From Azoarcus sp. L1K30 (GTDB lineage Bacteria; Pseudomonadota; Gammaproteobacteria; Burkholderiales; Rhodocyclaceae), in the NCBI RefSeq assembly GCF_018122735.1, contig NZ_JAGRRD010000001.1, forward strand, positions 4,894,533 to 4,958,532: a stretch of DNA of 64,000 nt, read 5' to 3'. Below the pieces are notes generated by a model. It saw nothing but the letters and a program-made list of their open reading frames with translations, made no database searches and was not told the origin of the DNA. The translations under genes were made by a program, and so were the position numbers. Position 1 is the stretch's first letter. Every line of letters begins with the position of its first letter. Of the stretch, positions 61,973 to 64,000 are shown piece by piece.

Positions 61973-63778
61973 TCAAACCCGCGTCAGTGGCCAGAACAGC
62001 GGAATCAGCACGCTGGCGCTGAGCCACACGACGATGTTCAGCGGGACGCCCAGGCGGGCAAAATCGGTGAAGCGGTAGTTGCCGGCGTTGTACACCAGGG
62101 TGTTCGTCTGGTAGCCGATCGGGGTGGCAAAGCTGGCGCTGGCGGCGAACATCACACCCACCACGAAAGGGCGCGGGTCGACGCCGATGTGCTCGGCGAT
62201 GCCGATCACGATCGGTGTGAACAGCACCGCCACGGCATTGTTGCTGATGAATTCGGTCGCAATCGAGGTGATCAGGACGATCAGCGACAGCATGGCCCAC
62301 GGCGGCAGATCGCCGCCGATGCTCACCAGACTGCCCGCGAGCAGTTTGTCGAGACCGGAATCACGCATCGCGATACTCATTGCCAGCATGCCGAAGATCA
62401 GCACCAGGATGGGCCATTCGATCGATTTATAGGCCTCGTCCGCGCGCAGGCATCCGGTCAGCACTACGATGACCGCGCCGATGATCGCCAGCCCCTCGAT
62501 CGGCATCACGTCGAAGGCGGCCAGTGCCATCACCCCGACAATGGTCGCCAGCGCGATCGGCGCCTTGGCGTGATTGTTCACCGGTGCCTTGCCATCGGTG
62601 ATCGCGAACAGGTCACCGTTCTCGCAGAAACGCTTGATCTGGGCCGGGGTGCCCTCCACCAGCAACACGTCGCCGAACTGCAGCTGGAAATCGTCGCCGA
62701 TGTCGGCAATCGAGGCGTTCTTGCGATGTACCGCGATCAGGTGGATACCGTAGCGCGCGGCAAGGTCGAGATCGCGAATCGGCCGCAACACGTAGCGCGA
62801 AGTCTGGCCGACGATCGCCTCCACCATTACCACGCCCCGGCGGCGCAGGGTTTCGAGGTCGTGCGGATCGGTATTCTGGCTCTGCAGACCGATCAGATCG
62901 GTGCTGCTGCGCAGATCCATCATCGCGCTGCTGCGGCTATGCACCACCACGCGGTCACCCACCTGCAGTGTGGTGTCGGGCGAGGGGGCCGAAATCTCGT
63001 CGTCGCCGCGAAACAGGTTCAGCACCTTGATCACGCCATTGGACAGGCGCGCTTCCTTCAGCGTGCGTCCGGCCAGGCGCGAGCCCTCGGGCACGAACAG
63101 TTCGGTCATGAACAGGCGGTCGCCGCTGCCGGTGAATTGCTGGGTCAGGGTCTCGCGCACCGGCAGCAGACGGGGGGCGAACCACAACATCAACGCGCAG
63201 CCGAGCAGGGCCAGCACGATCGCCGCCGGGCTGATCTCGAACATGCGGAACGGCGTCAGGCCATGGCTGCGGGCCACGCCGTCGACGAGGATGTTGGTCG
63301 AGGTGCCGACCATGGTGATCATGCCGCCCAGAATGGTGGCGTACGACAGCGGAATCAGCAGGCGTGACGGCGCCACGCTGTAACGGCCGGCCATCGCGAT
63401 CACCGCCGGAATCATCACCATGACCACCGGGGTGTTGTTGATGAAGGGCGACACGAACAGGCCCACCGCGAGCATGGCCAGCAGCAGCCGGCGCTCGCTG
63501 TTGCCGGCCATCGTCCCCAGCCACTCGCCCAGGCGGTCCACGCAGCCGGTCTTGCTCAGCGCACCGCTGATGATGAACAGGCAGGCAATCGTGATCGGCG
63601 CACTGTTGCTGAACACGCCGAGCACCTGCTTCGGCGAGAGCAGACCGAGCGCCATCAGCAAACCGACCGCACTCATCACCGCTACGTCGGGCTTGATCCA
63701 TTCGCGCACGAAGCTGGCGAACAGCGCAATCAGCACGAAGCCGACAATCAGGGCGTGGTATGTCTCGGGGACCAGCAT
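61973..63778 (-). CDS. SLC13/DASS-type permease with two TrkA-C domains
   Basis: Inner-membrane transporter of 601 aa. An N-terminal half with about six helices (TIACLFIISGALSKTG, FINNTPVVMVMIPAVIAMA, ATILGGMITMVGTSTNILVDG) is followed by two cytoplasmic RCK_C/TrkA-C domains (~210-375: FVPEGSRLAGRTLKEARLSN...LQVGDRVVVHS, then FQLQFGDVLLVEGTPAQIKRF), and a second half with FISNNAVAVLFTPIVIGIAE and FATPIGYQTNTLVYNAGNYRF. NNTP and NNA are the SLC13 substrate/sodium sites. Members carry sulphate, dicarboxylates or similar anions; substrate undecided. GAAGG precedes ATG 63778. Confidence 0.85.
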   Translation of the reverse strand: MLVPETYHALIVGFVLIALFASFVREWIKPDVAVMSAVGLLMALGLLSPKQVLGVFSNSAPITIACLFIISGALSKTGCVDRLGEWLGTMAGNSERRLLLAMLAVGLFVSPFINNTPVVMVMIPAVIAMAGRYSVAPSRLLIPLSYATILGGMITMVGTSTNILVDGVARSHGLTPFRMFEISPAAIVLALLGCALMLWFAPRLLPVRETLTQQFTGSGDRLFMTELFVPEGSRLAGRTLKEARLSNGVIKVLNLFRGDDEISAPSPDTTLQVGDRVVVHSRSSAMMDLRSSTDLIGLQSQNTDPHDLETLRRRGVVMVEAIVGQTSRYVLRPIRDLDLAARYGIHLIAVHRKNASIADIGDDFQLQFGDVLLVEGTPAQIKRFCENGDLFAITDGKAPVNNHAKAPIALATIVGVMALAAFDVMPIEGLAIIGAVIVVLTGCLRADEAYKSIEWPILVLIFGMLAMSIAMRDSGLDKLLAGSLVSIGGDLPPWAMLSLIVLITSIATEFISNNAVAVLFTPIVIGIAEHIGVDPRPFVVGVMFAASASFATPIGYQTNTLVYNAGNYRFTDFARLGVPLNIVVWLSASVLIPLFWPLTRV

Positions 63779-63884
63779 GGTGCAGCCTTCAGCGTCACGG
63801 AGTTTCGGTAGCGCTAAATTACCGCAGTGCGGAAAGACTTCAAAAGAATAAAAAGTTTAGCTTATAGATGCTCTGGTTCTATTT

Positions 63885-64000
63885 GAACGACGGCGCGTCG
63901 CTGCGCTGCGACCGGGGGGCGGCTCTTTCGCCCTCCCCTTGTATGTTCAAGGAAAGGGCAAGAAGAGAGCTCCTCCCCCTTCAAGGGGGAGGTTGGGAGG
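63885..64000. repeat. Mosaic intergenic repeat, copy F (cut by window end)
   Basis: Starts gaacgacggcgcgtcgctgc, a variant of the module in copies D and E, continues gccctccccttgtatgttca and agg, and ends cctcccccttcaagggggag then gttgggagg at the last base. The second arm lies beyond the window. Confidence 0.75.

Overview
The window looks like chromosomal DNA of a GC-rich betaproteobacterium of the Rhodocyclales (Thauera / Azoarcus / Aromatoleum type). The main reason is a complete aerobic benzoyl-CoA (box) pathway with its BoxR regulator at about 27-54 kb. TGCA-type BoxR/BzdR operators, long antisense open frames typical of high GC, and a dispersed intergenic repeat with a CCCCTTGAAGGGG core fit the same assignment. 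No tRNA, rRNA, CRISPR array, prophage or insertion sequence was recognised.

Layout. 1-1.4 kb: 3' end of a FadN-type beta-oxidation fusion enzyme, followed by tandem terminator hairpins. 2-4.1 kb: the tail-specific protease Prc. 4.3-5.9 kb: a TIGR04282 glycosyltransferase and the ArsS radical SAM enzyme (arsenosugar-type). 6.2-12.5 kb: a copper island made of a bufferin/gig-type operon (DUF2282, DUF692/MNIO, DUF2063, DoxX), a CopA-type P-ATPase whose ribosome site may be folded away, a c-type cytochrome, and a Met-rich periplasmic protein behind a CusR/CopR-type box. 12.7-19.5 kb: haloacid dehalogenase, HD-GYP protein, a TIGR04283 glycosyltransferase (second arsenosugar-type piece), a SelD-N-terminus-like flavoprotein, an ADP-ribosylglycohydrolase relative and a B12-binding radical SAM protein. 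20-27.2 kb: globin-coupled diguanylate cyclase, Bcr/CflA transporter, arylamine N-acetyltransferase, FadH-like reductase, hemerythrin and a cytoplasmic-type MCP.

27.2-54.2 kb is the benzoate block. The minus strand carries boxR-boxC-boxB-boxA-thiolase. The plus strand carries boxD, a DUF4863 protein, benzoate-CoA ligase, a hemerythrin, a five-gene ABC importer, an alpha/beta hydrolase, a benzoyl-CoA thioesterase-like protein, an enoyl-CoA hydratase, a quinone oxidoreductase, a 55-residue rubredoxin, a PaaH-type dehydrogenase and a two-gene NAD-linked formate dehydrogenase. Together these import benzoate, make benzoyl-CoA, epoxidise it (BoxAB), cleave the ring with release of formate (BoxC), oxidise the semialdehyde (BoxD), and take dehydroadipyl-CoA to acetyl-CoA and succinyl-CoA. 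The formate dehydrogenase is well placed to recover the formate as NADH. Ten TGCA words in the boxR/boxD intergenic region, two of them spaced TGCA-N6-TGCA, overlap the predicted promoters.

54.3-61.6 kb is the most novel region: a divergent locus that resembles the Pseudomonas Fap functional-amyloid system in architecture. A sigma-54-type activator behind a CRP-like palindrome and a FapF-like outer-membrane protein (coiled coil plus beta barrel) are on the plus strand. On the minus strand are a Gly/Ala/Ser/Asn-rich secreted protein, a small secreted protein, a C39-family peptidase and another secreted protein. The non-peptidase secreted proteins share C-terminal QN-type motifs, and two share an LDSxRGG motif that could be a C39 cleavage site. 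62-63.8 kb: an SLC13-type permease with TrkA-C domains.

Six intergenic regions (28.6, 30.1, 36.9, 47.3, 57.2, 63.9 kb) hold members of one mosaic inverted-repeat family; four of them lie between genes of the benzoate block.
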